64,000 nt of DNA from assembly GCA_023475025.1 (NCBI GenBank), contig JAMCWB010000051.1, forward strand, positions 118,458 through 182,457, read 5' to 3'. The notes beneath the pieces were generated by a model. The model saw nothing but the letters and a program-made list of their open reading frames with translations. It was not told the DNA's origin and searched no databases. Numbering within the stretch: position 1 is the first letter of the stretch; the number at the start of each line of letters is the position of its first letter. Position numbers and translations under genes: made by a program. This document shows positions 49,526 through 60,940 of this stretch, piece by piece. Origin of the DNA: Gammaproteobacteria bacterium (GTDB lineage Bacteria; Pseudomonadota; Gammaproteobacteria; Pseudomonadales; Pseudomonadaceae).

Positions 49526-49629
49526 TGTTTTCGTCCTGTAGGTAAATAAAACCGCGATTCTACCCAGACAGCGCCAGAGACGGTAGCATTGGCAGCGATT
49601 TTCTCCGCTGACCAACAGGATACCGCTGC

Positions 49630-50838
49630 GTGGCCCACCCCGAGCATTACGACGTGATCATTCTTGGCGCTGGCGCCAGTGGTTTATTCTGCGCCTTTAC
49701 CGCGGCCCAGCGCGGTCGCCGGGTACTGGTGCTGGAGAAAGCCAACAAGGTAGGCAAAAAGATCCTGATGTCCGGCGGTGGGCGGTGTAATTTCACCAAT
49801 TACTTCGTCACAGCCGATAACTTTATTTCCGCCAATCCGCACTTCTGCAAATCCGCGCTCAAGCGCTATACCCAGTGGGACTTTATCGCCCTGGTGGAAA
49901 AACACGGCATCGCCTATGAAGAGCGCAAGCACGGGCAGCTGTTTTGTCTGGATTCAGCCAAGGATATTCTCAACCTGTTACTGGATGAATGCGCCCAGGC
50001 TGGCGCCGAGGTACGCAACCCCTGCGAAGTGAGTGAGGTGCAGGCAGCAGCGGGCGGCGGTTATCAGCTGAGCATGGCGCACAACGGCAACCAGCAGACA
50101 CTGCACTGTGACTCATTGGTAGTGGCAACCGGCGCCCTGTCGATTCCAACCCTGGGTGGCAGTGGCATCGGGTATGAACTGGCCCAACAATTCGGCTTGC
50201 CGCTGCTGCCCCGTCAGGCCGGGCTAGTGCCTTTCATGTTCAGTGATGAGTTGAAAGGCCTGTGCGAGCGGCTATCCGGCCTGGCACTGGAGGTTGACGT
50301 CAGCTGCAATGGCCGCAGCTTCCGGGAAAACATGCTGTTTACCCATCGCGGCATGAGCGGCCCCTGCATGCTGCAGATTTCCAATTACTGGCAACCGGGC
50401 GACCGCCTGAGTATCAACCTGCTGCCGGATCTGGATGCCAGCGATGCCCTGCTGGCCGCCAAGCAACAGAGCAAGGCGCAACTAAAAACCTGGCTGGGCA
50501 AAACCCTGCCCAAAGCCCTGGCACAGGAACTGCTTGAGCGTTACTGGCCAGAGCAGGCTGACAAGCCGCTGGCTGACTGCCCCGACAAGCTGCTGCGCGA
50601 TATCGGCGGTCTGCTCAATGCCTGGACCTTGAAACCCTCCGGAACCGAAGGGTATCGCACCGCTGAAGTGACCCTGGGTGGCGTGGATACCCAGGCAATC
50701 AGTTCCAAGACCATGGAGGCGCGCGACCAGCCCGGCCTGTACTTTATCGGTGAGGTGCTGGATGTGACCGGGCATCTGGGCGGCTTCAATTTCCAGTGGG
50801 CCTGGTCATCCGGGTACTGCGCCGGCCTGTACGTCTGA
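49630..50838 (+). CDS. YhiN/BaiN-family FAD-dependent oxidoreductase
   Basis: 402 residues. The FAD motif is [20 protein letters not shown]. The family marker [18 protein letters not shown] follows, and the C-terminus has [20 protein letters not shown]. The start codon is GTG with AGGA nine bases before. The reaction of most members is unknown; it is probably a reductase or dehydrogenase. Confidence 0.88.
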   Translation: MAHPEHYDVIILGAGASGLFCAFTAAQRGRRVLVLEKANKVGKKILMSGGGRCNFTNYFVTADNFISANPHFCKSALKRYTQWDFIALVEKHGIAYEERKHGQLFCLDSAKDILNLLLDECAQAGAEVRNPCEVSEVQAAAGGGYQLSMAHNGNQQTLHCDSLVVATGALSIPTLGGSGIGYELAQQFGLPLLPRQAGLVPFMFSDELKGLCERLSGLALEVDVSCNGRSFRENMLFTHRGMSGPCMLQISNYWQPGDRLSINLLPDLDASDALLAAKQQSKAQLKTWLGKTLPKALAQELLERYWPEQADKPLADCPDKLLRDIGGLLNAWTLKPSGTEGYRTAEVTLGGVDTQAISSKTMEARDQPGLYFIGEVLDVTGHLGGFNFQWAWSSGYCAGLYV

Positions 50839-50954
50839 ACCAATACCCATCAGTCATTACCGCAGAGCCTTATCAATCCGGCCTATGGCCCTTGTTCATC
50901 AGTGCGCCCGACGCCAGAATGCCCTGATAACAAACAGGACAACGAGGCAATCTT

Positions 50955-51353
50955 ATGAGCGCAGTAATGCAGGCATGGCATCGGATCGTGGAACAGCAGG
51001 ATGGCAGCGGGCTGGACGAACTACTGGCAGATGACGTGGTATTTCACTCGCCAGTGGTGCATACCCCGCAGCGCGGCAAAATGATCACCCGCCTCTACCT
51101 GACCGCCGCCATGCAAACCTTGAATGCCCCGGGGCATTTCAAGTACCTGCGCGAACTGGTGGATGGCAACAATGCCGTGCTGGAATTTCAGACCGAGATT
51201 GATGGCGTGACCATCAACGGCGTCGATATGATCGAGTGGAACGATGCCGGACAGATCATCGATTTCAAGGTCATGGTACGGCCTCTCAAGGCCGTGAACG
51301 CGATCCATCAGGCGATGGGGCGTATGCTGGAGCAGATGAAGCCCAAAGGTTGA
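50955..51353 (+). CDS. SnoaL/NTF2-like protein
   Basis: 132 residues forming one NTF2-like cone: a start helix (MQAWHRIVEQQD), then ADDVVFHSPVVHTPQRGK, then VLEFQTEIDGVTINGVDMIE, and finally IIDFKVMVRPLKAVNAIHQ. Such folds are either isomerase- or dehydratase-like or simple binding proteins. The function is unknown. It lies convergent to fadH. Confidence 0.8.
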   Translation: MSAVMQAWHRIVEQQDGSGLDELLADDVVFHSPVVHTPQRGKMITRLYLTAAMQTLNAPGHFKYLRELVDGNNAVLEFQTEIDGVTINGVDMIEWNDAGQIIDFKVMVRPLKAVNAIHQAMGRMLEQMKPKG

Positions 51354-51374
51354 TGTTATCGGCCAACTGAAGAC

Positions 51375-51396
51375 TGCGGGACTGATCAGCCCCGCA
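51375..51396. terminator. Palindromic hairpin between convergent SnoaL-like gene and fadH
   Basis: TGCGGG-A-CTGATCAG-C-CCCGCA is a near-perfect 22-base palindrome with only one mismatched pair. It sits in the gap between two gene ends and could stop transcription from both sides, though no T run follows. Confidence 0.45.
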
Positions 51397-51409
51397 ATCT
51401 CGATCTACC

Positions 51410-53467
<2,058 letters not shown>

Positions 53468-53615
53468 TCAAGTGCCGGCCTTGTCATGGCCGATCGAGTC
53501 AGTGCTGAGACAATAGGCCGACTGCGGCGCACGAACAATCACCCTGAATAACATTTTTATAACTTTAACTGACATTGCAGTAGACTTGCGTTACCAATCT
53601 TGTCGAGGGCATGCC

Positions 53616-54632
53616 ATGAAACTGGGAGACCTGTCGGTCGGCTATCTGATCAGCCTGCAGCGGGCGCTGGAAGCCAGCGGGCAGGACCCGTGGCCACTGT
53701 TTCAGCGCTACCGCGTCAGCCGCGAGATGCTCGCCGAGCCACAGGCCCGCATCAGCATCCCGCGCTTTATGCGCCTGGGCAACGCAGCCATACGCCTGAC
53801 CGGCAACCCGGCACTGGGTTTGCGCATGGGCCAGCTGAGTCAACCCAGCCATCTGGGGCTGGCCGGCATGGCCGCGCAATGTGCGCCCACGCTGCGCCAG
53901 GCACTGGAAACACTGACCCGCTTCGAGCGCCTGTCGAGCCAGAATTACCGCGGGCACTCCACCTTTGCGGCACCTGCACACCGCTTTTATTCAATCAGCC
54001 CTTACAACGCCTTCAATTTTTTTGTCGTCGACTCGGCACTGTCTTCGCGTGCTCACCTTGGCTGGCAACTGACCAGCGGCCAGGCGCGCCTGCGGGAAGT
54101 CCACGTCGAGTTTGCTCCGCCGCCCTATGCTGACGCCTACGAGGCCCTGTTCGGCTGCCCGGTGCACTTTGAGCAGGCAGAAAATCAACTGCTGTGGGAC
54201 AGTGTCAGCCTGGATCTGCCACTGGTACAAAGTGCGGCCACCACCCATGCCCACCTGATTCAGCTTTGTGAACAGCAACTGGCCGAGCAAATGCGTCATC
54301 GCCGTTTACGTGAAAGGGTTGAAGAGCTGATATCTGCTCGCCTGCACCGCACGCTACCCACGCTTGAACAGGTTGCGGCACAACTCGGCACAGCACCCTG
54401 GACATTGCGGCGCCGCCTGCTGCAGGAAGACCAGATTCGCTTTCAGGATATTATCGATCAGACCCGGCGGGATCTGGCGGTGAGTTACATCCGCGATACC
54501 GAGCTAGCGCTCGGAGAGATCGCCTTTTTGCTCGGCTTCTCATCCCCGGCCGCCTTTCAGCGCGCCTTCCGCCGCTGGACCGGTCAGCCACCGGGGCAAT
54601 TTCGCCGCAATGAGCTGCGCAGTAACGCTTGA
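53616..54632 (+). CDS. AraC-family regulator (OruR/PF12625-type)
   Basis: 338 residues. The N-terminal ~190 are the arabinose-binding-like domain of this class (LRMGQLSQPSHLGLAGMAAQ). The C-terminal AraC helix-turn-helix pair includes LEQVAAQLGTAPWTLRRRL and GEIAFLLGFSSPAAFQRAFR, then RWTGQPPGQFRR. ATG 53616 has GAGGG upstream. Its placement divergent to fadH suggests control of that gene in response to a fatty-acid-related signal, which is inference. Confidence 0.88.
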   Translation: MKLGDLSVGYLISLQRALEASGQDPWPLFQRYRVSREMLAEPQARISIPRFMRLGNAAIRLTGNPALGLRMGQLSQPSHLGLAGMAAQCAPTLRQALETLTRFERLSSQNYRGHSTFAAPAHRFYSISPYNAFNFFVVDSALSSRAHLGWQLTSGQARLREVHVEFAPPPYADAYEALFGCPVHFEQAENQLLWDSVSLDLPLVQSAATTHAHLIQLCEQQLAEQMRHRRLRERVEELISARLHRTLPTLEQVAAQLGTAPWTLRRRLLQEDQIRFQDIIDQTRRDLAVSYIRDTELALGEIAFLLGFSSPAAFQRAFRRWTGQPPGQFRRNELRSNA

Positions 54633-54648
54633 AAAAAAGATCAGGCAT

Positions 54649-54682
54649 AAAAAACGCCGAAGGATTTACATCTCTTCGGCGT
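54649..54682 (-). terminator. Intrinsic terminator closing the nrt operon and the 24-codon ORF
   Basis: On the minus strand the 9-base stem CTTCGGCGT/ACGCCGAAG with an 11-base loop is followed by TTTTTT. The stop codon of the small ORF lies inside the loop. It also separates the operon from the convergent AraC gene. Confidence 0.82.
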
Positions 54683-54740
54683 CATCAACATCCTCGTCAT
54701 GGGATCGCTGCTCAAGCAGCTCTTCTACATAGTCATTCAT
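54666..54740 (-). CDS. Candidate 24-residue acidic peptide at the end of the nrt operon
   Basis: The frame reads MNDYVEELLEQRSHDEDVDD, then AEEM and TAA. AGGAG lies eight bases before the ATG, which is a strong start. Eleven of 24 residues are Asp or Glu. It sits 114 bases after nrtC on the same strand and just before the operon terminator, whose loop contains the stop codon. No known family was recognised. The RBS makes it credible, but conservation is untested. Confidence 0.45.
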   Translation of the reverse strand: MNDYVEELLEQRSHDEDVDDAEEM

Positions 54741-54854
54741 CGGTCATCTCCTGTCTGACTGGTACACTGAACCCTCATGGTTCACAGCCTGTTTTACCTG
54801 GTGCTGATGACAATGAGATGACCGAATCGCGCTAAAGTTCCCCTGCCCGGCGCC

Positions 54855-55658
54855 TCAGGCAGCGGTCTTCTCGGGCTTGCGCTGTTTTTCATAGAGGAAA
54901 CGCAATACCGCCTGACGGTAACGGTTGTAATCCGGGTCATCGGCCAGAGCCAGGCGATCACGCGGCCGTGGCAAATCGATATCCAGCACTTCACCGATGG
55001 TGGCAGCCGGGCCATTGGTCATCATCACGATGCGGTCAGACAGCAGCACGGCTTCATCCACATCATGGGTAATCATCATCACGGTATTTTTCAGTTCGGT
55101 CTGGATGCGCATGACCTCGTCCTGCAAGTGAGCACGGGTGAGCGCATCCAGCGCGCCAAAGGGCTCATCCAGCAGAAGCACCTTGGGCTGCATGGACAAG
55201 GCGCGGGCAATGCCGACACGCTGCTTCATACCACCGGAAATCTCGTCCGGGCGCTGATGCAATGCATGGGTCATATTGACCAGGTTAAGGTTGTAGCGCA
55301 CCCACTCATCCCGCGCGACCTTGCTCATGCTACGTCCAAACACCTTGTTGACAGCGATGGCAACATTCTCGTACACCGTCAGCCAGGGCAGCAGTGAATG
55401 ATTCTGGAACACCATACTGCGCTCCGGACCGGGGCCTTTGACTTCCTTGCCATCCAGAATCACCGCGCCGTCACTGGCATCCAGCAGCCCGGCAACGATG
55501 TTCAGTACCGTCGATTTACCGCAACCGGAGTGGCCGATAATCGAGATATATTCACCCCGCTCGATCTTCAGGTTGATATCACGCAGCACCTCATTGCTGG
55601 TTTTTCCGGTATTAAAACGCTTGTTGACCTGTTCGATAGTCAGATAGCTGTTGCTCAT
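54855..55658 (-). CDS. nrtC: Nitrate ABC transporter ATPase
   Basis: 267 residues. Walker A is GHSGCGKST, the signature is ISGGMKQRVGIARALSM and Walker B is VLLLDEPFGALD with the switch His in MITHDVDEAV. It is the single-domain ATPase (NrtD-like in cyanobacterial naming). It pairs with the upstream permease after a 12-base gap. Cognate with the NrtA/NasF-type binding protein of the same operon. Confidence 0.9.
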   Translation of the reverse strand: MSNSYLTIEQVNKRFNTGKTSNEVLRDINLKIERGEYISIIGHSGCGKSTVLNIVAGLLDASDGAVILDGKEVKGPGPERSMVFQNHSLLPWLTVYENVAIAVNKVFGRSMSKVARDEWVRYNLNLVNMTHALHQRPDEISGGMKQRVGIARALSMQPKVLLLDEPFGALDALTRAHLQDEVMRIQTELKNTVMMITHDVDEAVLLSDRIVMMTNGPAATIGEVLDIDLPRPRDRLALADDPDYNRYRQAVLRFLYEKQRKPEKTAA

Positions 55659-55669
55659 GATAATTCTCC

Positions 55670-56545
55670 TCAGGCGCCAGAGGTGCCACGGGTAACCAGT
55701 CGGCCAATCAGGGCGACCAGGCGGTCAAGGGCGAAGCCGACAATGCCGACATAAATAAGGGCCAGAACAATGTCACTGATCAGTGATGCGTTCCAGGCAT
55801 CCCAGATAAAGAAGCCGATACCAACGCCGCCCACCAGCATTTCGGCAGCGACAATAGCCAGCCAGGACAGGCCGATACCAATGCGCAGGCCGGAGAAAAT
55901 ATAGGGCGCAGCCGCTGGCAACATGATCTTGGTGAAGTACTCGGCACCGTTGAGGCGCAGTACTCGGGCCACATTGCGATAGTCCTCAGGGATATTGCGC
56001 ACGCCCACCGAGGTATTGATGATGACCGGCCAGATGGCGGTGATGAAAATCACGAAAATGGCTGACGGGTTGCTGTCCTGAAAGCCGGCCAGCGACAATG
56101 GCAACCAGGCCAGCGGCGGCACAGTGCGCAGCACCTGAAACAGCGGGTCCAGACCGCGCATGGCCCAGGTCGACTGCCCGACCAGCACCCCGAGGGCCAC
56201 CCCGACAATTGCTGCCAGGGTGTAACCGTAGGCAACCCGCTCCAGACTGGCGAGAATCTGCCAGGCCATGCCCACATCGTTACCGCCATGATCGTAGAAA
56301 GGATTGACGATCAGCTCCCAGGTATCCGAAACCACCTGGCTGGGCGCTGGCAGCGCACTGTCTGGTGCGGCGCAGAGCATCTCCCAGAGCAAGATACACG
56401 CGGCAATCACCAACACCGGTGGCAGCGCCCGGTGCAACAAAAACTGGCCGGCATTGACCAGCCAGACCGGCATACTGGGCTGCTCGGCAGCGCCGACAAC
56501 AGGTGCGGCAGGTTGGGTACTTTCAATATGTGCTTTGGCGTTCAT
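55670..56545 (-). CDS. nrtB: Nitrate ABC transporter permease
   Basis: 291 residues with about six helices and the BPD transport motif EYFTKIMLPAAAPYIFSGLR followed by IGIGLSWLAIVAAEM, the EAA loop that contacts the ATPase. It is similar to NrtB/SsuC-type permeases. It stands between the binding protein and the ATPase genes on the same strand. Confidence 0.9.
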   Translation of the reverse strand: MNAKAHIESTQPAAPVVGAAEQPSMPVWLVNAGQFLLHRALPPVLVIAACILLWEMLCAAPDSALPAPSQVVSDTWELIVNPFYDHGGNDVGMAWQILASLERVAYGYTLAAIVGVALGVLVGQSTWAMRGLDPLFQVLRTVPPLAWLPLSLAGFQDSNPSAIFVIFITAIWPVIINTSVGVRNIPEDYRNVARVLRLNGAEYFTKIMLPAAAPYIFSGLRIGIGLSWLAIVAAEMLVGGVGIGFFIWDAWNASLISDIVLALIYVGIVGFALDRLVALIGRLVTRGTSGA

Positions 56546-56568
56546 CAGGCTGTCCTCCTGCCAGGGCC

Positions 56569-57903
56569 TCAGGCCGTGGCTTTGATCTCAAGGCTATCGA
56601 GGTAGGCTTTGGGGTTTTCCGGATCAAACACCTTGCCGTCGAAGAAGGTCTCTTTGCCGCGTGAGGTGCTGTCCGGGATCAGCTCGCTGTTCAGACCCAG
56701 GTCAGCGGCAGCGGCACGCCAGATATCCTCGCGATTGACCTGCTCGACCAGGCCCTGGGTATCAAAGTCCATCGGCAGATAGCCCCAACGCTGGTTTTCG
56801 GTCAGGAACCAGAGATCATGGCTCTTGAACGGGTAAGAGGCATGATCCTGCCAGTAGCGCATCCGGTGCGGGCTGTTCTCGACCACCTTGCCGGTGCCGT
56901 AATCAAAGGTGCCGCGCATGCGCGCGATGATGTCGTCGAAGGGGGCGTTGATCCAGCGCCGACGAGAGCAGATGGTAGCCACCTCCTCCACATTGGCCGG
57001 ATCTTCGCAGAACATCTGCGCCTCCATGACGGCCTTGAGCAAGGCACGGGCTGCATTCGGGTTCTGCTCCACCCAGTCAGCACGCATGCCCAGGGCTTTT
57101 TCCGGGTGTTTATCCCATAGCTCGCCAGTGGTGTTGGCGGTATAACCGATGCCCTGACGGATCAATTGCTCGTTCCAGGGTTCGCAGACGCAGAAGGTGT
57201 CCATGCTGCCGACGCGCATATTGGCGACCATCTGCGCCGGCGGGACGACGATAGTGGCGATATCCCGGTTCGGGTCGATACCACCGGCCGCCATCCAGTA
57301 GCGAATCCACAGGTCATGGGTACCGCCGGGAAAGGTCATGGCAGCGCGCACTTCATCACCACCTGCGCGCTTGGCTGCCAGTGCAGCCTTGAACGGGGTG
57401 CTGTCGACGCCCAGCTTGAGATCGGCATATTCACGACCGACCGAAATGCACTGCCCTGCCAGGTTGAGCCGGGCCAGAATGACCATGGGTACCTTGACGT
57501 TGTTGGCGGTCATGGCGCCGGAAGAGATCAGATAAGGCATGGGCGTGAGGATATGCGCGCCATCGATACCATTTCGTTGCGAGCCCAGGACCAGGTTATC
57601 CCGCGTAGTACCCCAGGAAGACTGCTTGAGCACCTCCACGTCCGGCATGCCGTATTTGGCAAACATCCCCTTTTCCAGCGCCACAAACAGCGGCGCCGCA
57701 TCGGTCAGGGCAATGAAGCCCAACTTGGCTTTGGTGGTTTCCGGCGCATCCGAGCCTGCCGCCCAGGCTGCAGTACGCAGACCAGGCACCCCACCGCCCA
57801 AGAGCGCAACGCCGCCAGCAGCGGCAACCGAGTATTTGATAAAATCGCGTCGTTTGATGCTGTTTTCGCTGATTATGGCCGAATAATCTTTGCTCTTATC
57901 CAT
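56569..57903 (-). CDS. nrtA: Nitrate/nitrite binding protein with Tat signal
   Basis: 444 residues. The twin-arginine signal is SIKRRDFIKYSVAAAGGVAL, so it is exported folded. The NrtA/CmpA fold follows, with KLGFIALTDAAPLFVALEKG, NGIDGAHILTPMPYLISS and FCVCEPWNEQLIRQGIG. The ATG at 57903 has GGGG upstream. A terminator lies only about 25 bases before the start, in a leader that appears to be regulated by NasR. Confidence 0.91.
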   Translation of the reverse strand: MDKSKDYSAIISENSIKRRDFIKYSVAAAGGVALLGGGVPGLRTAAWAAGSDAPETTKAKLGFIALTDAAPLFVALEKGMFAKYGMPDVEVLKQSSWGTTRDNLVLGSQRNGIDGAHILTPMPYLISSGAMTANNVKVPMVILARLNLAGQCISVGREYADLKLGVDSTPFKAALAAKRAGGDEVRAAMTFPGGTHDLWIRYWMAAGGIDPNRDIATIVVPPAQMVANMRVGSMDTFCVCEPWNEQLIRQGIGYTANTTGELWDKHPEKALGMRADWVEQNPNAARALLKAVMEAQMFCEDPANVEEVATICSRRRWINAPFDDIIARMRGTFDYGTGKVVENSPHRMRYWQDHASYPFKSHDLWFLTENQRWGYLPMDFDTQGLVEQVNREDIWRAAAADLGLNSELIPDSTSRGKETFFDGKVFDPENPKAYLDSLEIKATA

Positions 57904-58017
57904 CACTGCACCCCTTGCAAATGCGCAAAAAAAACGGCGTACACTCCAATCCCGAATCAATCGAGGAAGAGTGGACGCCGTTGTCCGAATTCAAAGTGTG
58001 GCCATACTGCGGGCCTG
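57904..58017 (-). promoter_or_regulatory. nrt leader RNA with ANTAR-type hairpin and attenuator
   Basis: If transcription starts near 58017, the leader first meets GGCC-N8-GGCC (58000-58015), a candidate first hairpin without a clean hexaloop. Next is GGAC-AACGGC-GTCC (57973-57986), whose hexaloop has A at position 1 and G at position 4 as ANTAR targets do. This second hairpin shares ACGGCGTCC with the terminator that follows, so the two cannot form together. Bound NasR would favour the hairpin and let transcription reach nrtA. The remaining 58044-58304 sequence holds no gene. Confidence 0.7.
57927..57981 (-). terminator. Attenuator terminator before nrtA
   Basis: On the minus strand ACGGCGTCCACTC pairs with GAGTGTACGCCGT with one mismatch, followed by eight T. 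It lies about 24 bases before the nrtA ATG, so it must be read through for expression. Confidence 0.85.
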
Positions 58018-58027
58018 CCAAGAGCAT

Positions 58028-58043
58028 TGCAGACTCTGTGCCA
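58028..58043 (-). promoter_or_regulatory. Probable sigma54 promoter of nrtABC
   Basis: TGGCAC-AGAGT-CTGCA on the minus strand matches the -24/-12 consensus at ten of eleven fixed positions with correct spacing. It predicts a start near 58017, exactly where the leader hairpins begin. NtrC control is usual for nitrate assimilation. Confidence 0.65.
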
Positions 58044-58304
58044 ACATCGGCTGAGCACCTTGCCGTAACTCTGCCTTGGCAACCGGAAATAACCCGGCTT
58101 AACCCAGCCAATGCAGCCCCTGCTCACTGGCTAAAGCCTTTGCAATACAGACGCTTGGCCTGCGCCGGTGGCAAACACAGTGCACGCCGGAAACAGTGCC
58201 GAAGAAAATCCTGATAAAACCCGGTCCAGGCCGCTGCGGAGCTGCAACCGGGTTAACACTGAAAGCGGAAAAACGCACAGAATCAGCGCAGAAATGGTTA
58301 GCCT

Positions 58305-58321
58305 TGCGCAGTGCAGGTGCA
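58305..58321 (-). promoter_or_regulatory. Possible NtrC enhancer site
   Basis: TGCACC-TGCAC-TGCGCA on the minus strand matches ten of twelve fixed positions of the consensus TGCACC-N5-GGTGCA. It lies about 265 bases upstream of the sigma54-like promoter and next to the nasR stop. Confidence 0.4.
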
Positions 58322-58326
58322 CATTG

Positions 58327-59595
58327 TCACGCGCGCTTACGATTTTTTTCCGTATTAACCAGGGTGCGGGCAATATCCAGCAGTCGCTCACCCTTGGACA
58401 TCGCCGCCTGTTGCAGCAAGCGGTAGGCTTCTGGTTCATTCACGCCGTGACGCTGCATCAACAACCCTTTGGCCCGCTCCACCCACTTCCGCTCATCCAG
58501 CGATGTGCGCACCACGGCCAGCTCGTCGTGCAGAGCCAGCAGGCGCTGGTTTTGTTCATGGACCAGATCCAGAATCGAACGGTTGACCTGCTGCCCCATA
58601 ACCTCCGCAGGCGCAGCATCCAGCTCAGTTGCCTGAATGTTGAACAGTCGGGTTCCTGTTCCGGCAGCATGGTTTTCCAGATCGACCAGGCGCTGATGCA
58701 ACGCCTTATGGTTATCCAGCTCCGCAGTGGCCTCGGCAATACTGTACTGACATTGACTGCGCAAGGCCGACGTCAAGGCATCTTCAATGGATTTGTAGGC
58801 ATCAATACGTGTGGTCGTCAGCTCGAACCAGGGCTCATGCAAACTGCTCGGAATGCGCTGCTGCTCACTGCTTCGCAGGGCAACCTGGCGTAATTGTTCG
58901 ATCTCGCCCTGCCAGGGCTCGGCCTGCAGCGCCCTCCAGGCCAGCACAGCATCTGTTGGGGCAAAATCCAGGAAGGTGTCAAAGCAACGCTGCTGGCTCT
59001 CAGCAAGAAAGCGCAACTTCTCCTGCATGGCCGGGCTGAACCAGCCCTGGATAAAGCCAGCCACGCCCGCCGCCCTCTCCTGTCCGGACAGCTCCTTGCC
59101 CTGCATCATATTGAACAAGGCCACCAGGCAGCGGGTTACCTGCGGGTCACTGGCAGTATCGGCCGCCTCGAAAACCACCGCCAACAAGGCTGCAATCGGC
59201 CGGCTGAAGGCCAGAGTAGAGGCTTCAGCGCTCACCGCACGGCGCCGAACAGCAGAACGCAGCCCGGCCAGACCCTCCAGCCCATGGATAACGGCAGCAA
59301 TATGATTGAACAAGCGCACTTTTTCCGCGGCGCAGGTCTGCTCCAGGTCAGGCTGCTGCAGGCTCTCCATCAACGCCATTTCTGCCTGCTTGCTCTGGGC
59401 GGTAAGCGCATCCAGAGCCTGCTGGCACTGGTCATCGGCACTGCCCAGGTGCACGTTGGAATAGCCACGCTCACGCTGCAAGGTATGCACCAACTGGCTC
59501 ACCCTGGTAACCAGTTCACAGGTTGACTCCAGCTGCTGCAAGCCCTGAATCTCGCTACGCCGCGCCGCCAGAATAAAATTCAATGCCCGGGACAT
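58327..59595 (-). CDS. nasR: NasR-like nitrate/nitrite-sensing antiterminator
   Basis: 422 residues. An N-terminal NIT sensor domain (VHTLQRERGYSNVHLGS with the conserved Arg, LRSAVRRRAVSAEAS) is followed by a C-terminal ANTAR RNA-binding domain of about 60 residues (LDERKWVERAKGLLMQRHGV, NEPEAYRLLQQAAMSKGERL). It binds nitrate or nitrite and then binds leader RNA to prevent termination. It lies just upstream of nrtABC on the same strand, whose leader holds a matching target. ATG 59595 has GGGGGAAGG upstream. Confidence 0.92.
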   Translation of the reverse strand: MSRALNFILAARRSEIQGLQQLESTCELVTRVSQLVHTLQRERGYSNVHLGSADDQCQQALDALTAQSKQAEMALMESLQQPDLEQTCAAEKVRLFNHIAAVIHGLEGLAGLRSAVRRRAVSAEASTLAFSRPIAALLAVVFEAADTASDPQVTRCLVALFNMMQGKELSGQERAAGVAGFIQGWFSPAMQEKLRFLAESQQRCFDTFLDFAPTDAVLAWRALQAEPWQGEIEQLRQVALRSSEQQRIPSSLHEPWFELTTTRIDAYKSIEDALTSALRSQCQYSIAEATAELDNHKALHQRLVDLENHAAGTGTRLFNIQATELDAAPAEVMGQQVNRSILDLVHEQNQRLLALHDELAVVRTSLDERKWVERAKGLLMQRHGVNEPEAYRLLQQAAMSKGERLLDIARTLVNTEKNRKRA

Positions 59596-59759
59596 GTCCC
59601 TTCCCCCGTTGAAAACCTGATCTGTCCTGAAGCAATACTCGTACCAGCACAAAGGGGGGGGCTTGACCGCAGCCAAGGCAAGCGCGTTAATAGGAGCTGG
59701 ATAACAATCACCCAGGATGGGTACGCAATGCCGTTTTTAATCTGCAGGACGCAGCCCGT

Positions 59760-60929
59760 ATGACGGCCCACACTCCGACCATCTTTGCCTCGGTAGCCTG
59801 GGTGGCGCTGATCATGGCCTTTTGTTTGCTGGTCGTCGGCCGTTTAGATCAGCGCGACGGCTTGCTGACCGCGGGCGCCGGCCTCATGGCTCACGCCCTG
59901 GCCTATGTGTGCTTTACTTTTTATGGCCATGCACCGCTATGGCTGACCTACAGCCTGCCCAATACGCTACTGGCGGTTGCGCTGGCGTTTTACTCCGCCA
60001 GTATTTTCCGCATCAATCAACAGCCCGTACCCTGGCTCTCAGTGTTCAGCGCACCCATCATCCTCGGGCTATTGATGATACTGCTGCTGGACACCAATGA
60101 ACCGCGCATGCTGGCAGCATCAGGCGTGCTCATGGTGCAATGCCTGTTGATCATTCTCTGGGCACAGAACCACCAACAACCCGGCGGCCGCGCCCATTTA
60201 CTGCTGATAGTCGGCGCCGCTGTCAGCCTGATCGGCATTCTGATCCGTATTATCGCCATTATCACCGGCCTGACCGAAGACATGCGTTACAACGCCAGTA
60301 ATTTGCGTCAGTCAATTTCCATCAGCATCGGGACAGTCACGGTAATGATGCTGTCACTGGGCCTGGTACTGCTATCAAAGGAACGCATTGAAGGGGTGCT
60401 CAAACACATGGCACTGCGTGATTCGCTGACCGACCTGCCCAACCGGCGGGCAATCATGGAGCAGATGGATAGCGAGATAGAACGAGCGCGCCGCCACGGC
60501 ACGCCGCTGGCAGTCGCCGTGATTGATATCGACCACTTCAAGAATATCAATGATATCTATGGCCACCTGGCCGGCGATGCCGTGCTCAAGCATTGTGCCA
60601 ACCTGATGCGACAACGCTTGCGCCAATCGGACGGGCTGGGCCGCCACGGCGGTGAGGAGTTTCTTTTGCTTTTGCCAGAAACCTCCCGCGAGGGTGCGGC
60701 CACCGCCGTCGATGACTTGCGAAACTACATCGCCAACTCACCGACCCGGTTTGGCGAACTGAGCATTTCCCAGCACTTCAGTGTAGGCCTCTGGTGCGGC
60801 ATTCCCACCAATCAGGATACCGGCACGACCTTGCTTGCCAAAGCTGACACAGCGCTCTACAGCGCGAAAAAGGCAGGGCGCAACACGCTGAAACTGGCCG
60901 AAGACATCAACATTTCAGCCCTGGTGTGA
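59760..60929 (+). CDS. Membrane diguanylate cyclase
   Basis: 389 residues. About six to seven N-terminal helices (ASVAWVALIMAFCLLVVG onward) precede a GGDEF domain with RHGGEEF and an I-site RQSD five residues before. The input is presumably membrane- or periplasm-sensed. AGGA lies ten bases upstream of the ATG. It is the third diguanylate cyclase of the window and is convergent with yeaD. Confidence 0.87.
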   Translation: MTAHTPTIFASVAWVALIMAFCLLVVGRLDQRDGLLTAGAGLMAHALAYVCFTFYGHAPLWLTYSLPNTLLAVALAFYSASIFRINQQPVPWLSVFSAPIILGLLMILLLDTNEPRMLAASGVLMVQCLLIILWAQNHQQPGGRAHLLLIVGAAVSLIGILIRIIAIITGLTEDMRYNASNLRQSISISIGTVTVMMLSLGLVLLSKERIEGVLKHMALRDSLTDLPNRRAIMEQMDSEIERARRHGTPLAVAVIDIDHFKNINDIYGHLAGDAVLKHCANLMRQRLRQSDGLGRHGGEEFLLLLPETSREGAATAVDDLRNYIANSPTRFGELSISQHFSVGLWCGIPTNQDTGTTLLAKADTALYSAKKAGRNTLKLAEDINISALV

Positions 60930-60940
60930 GTCGTAAGCAA

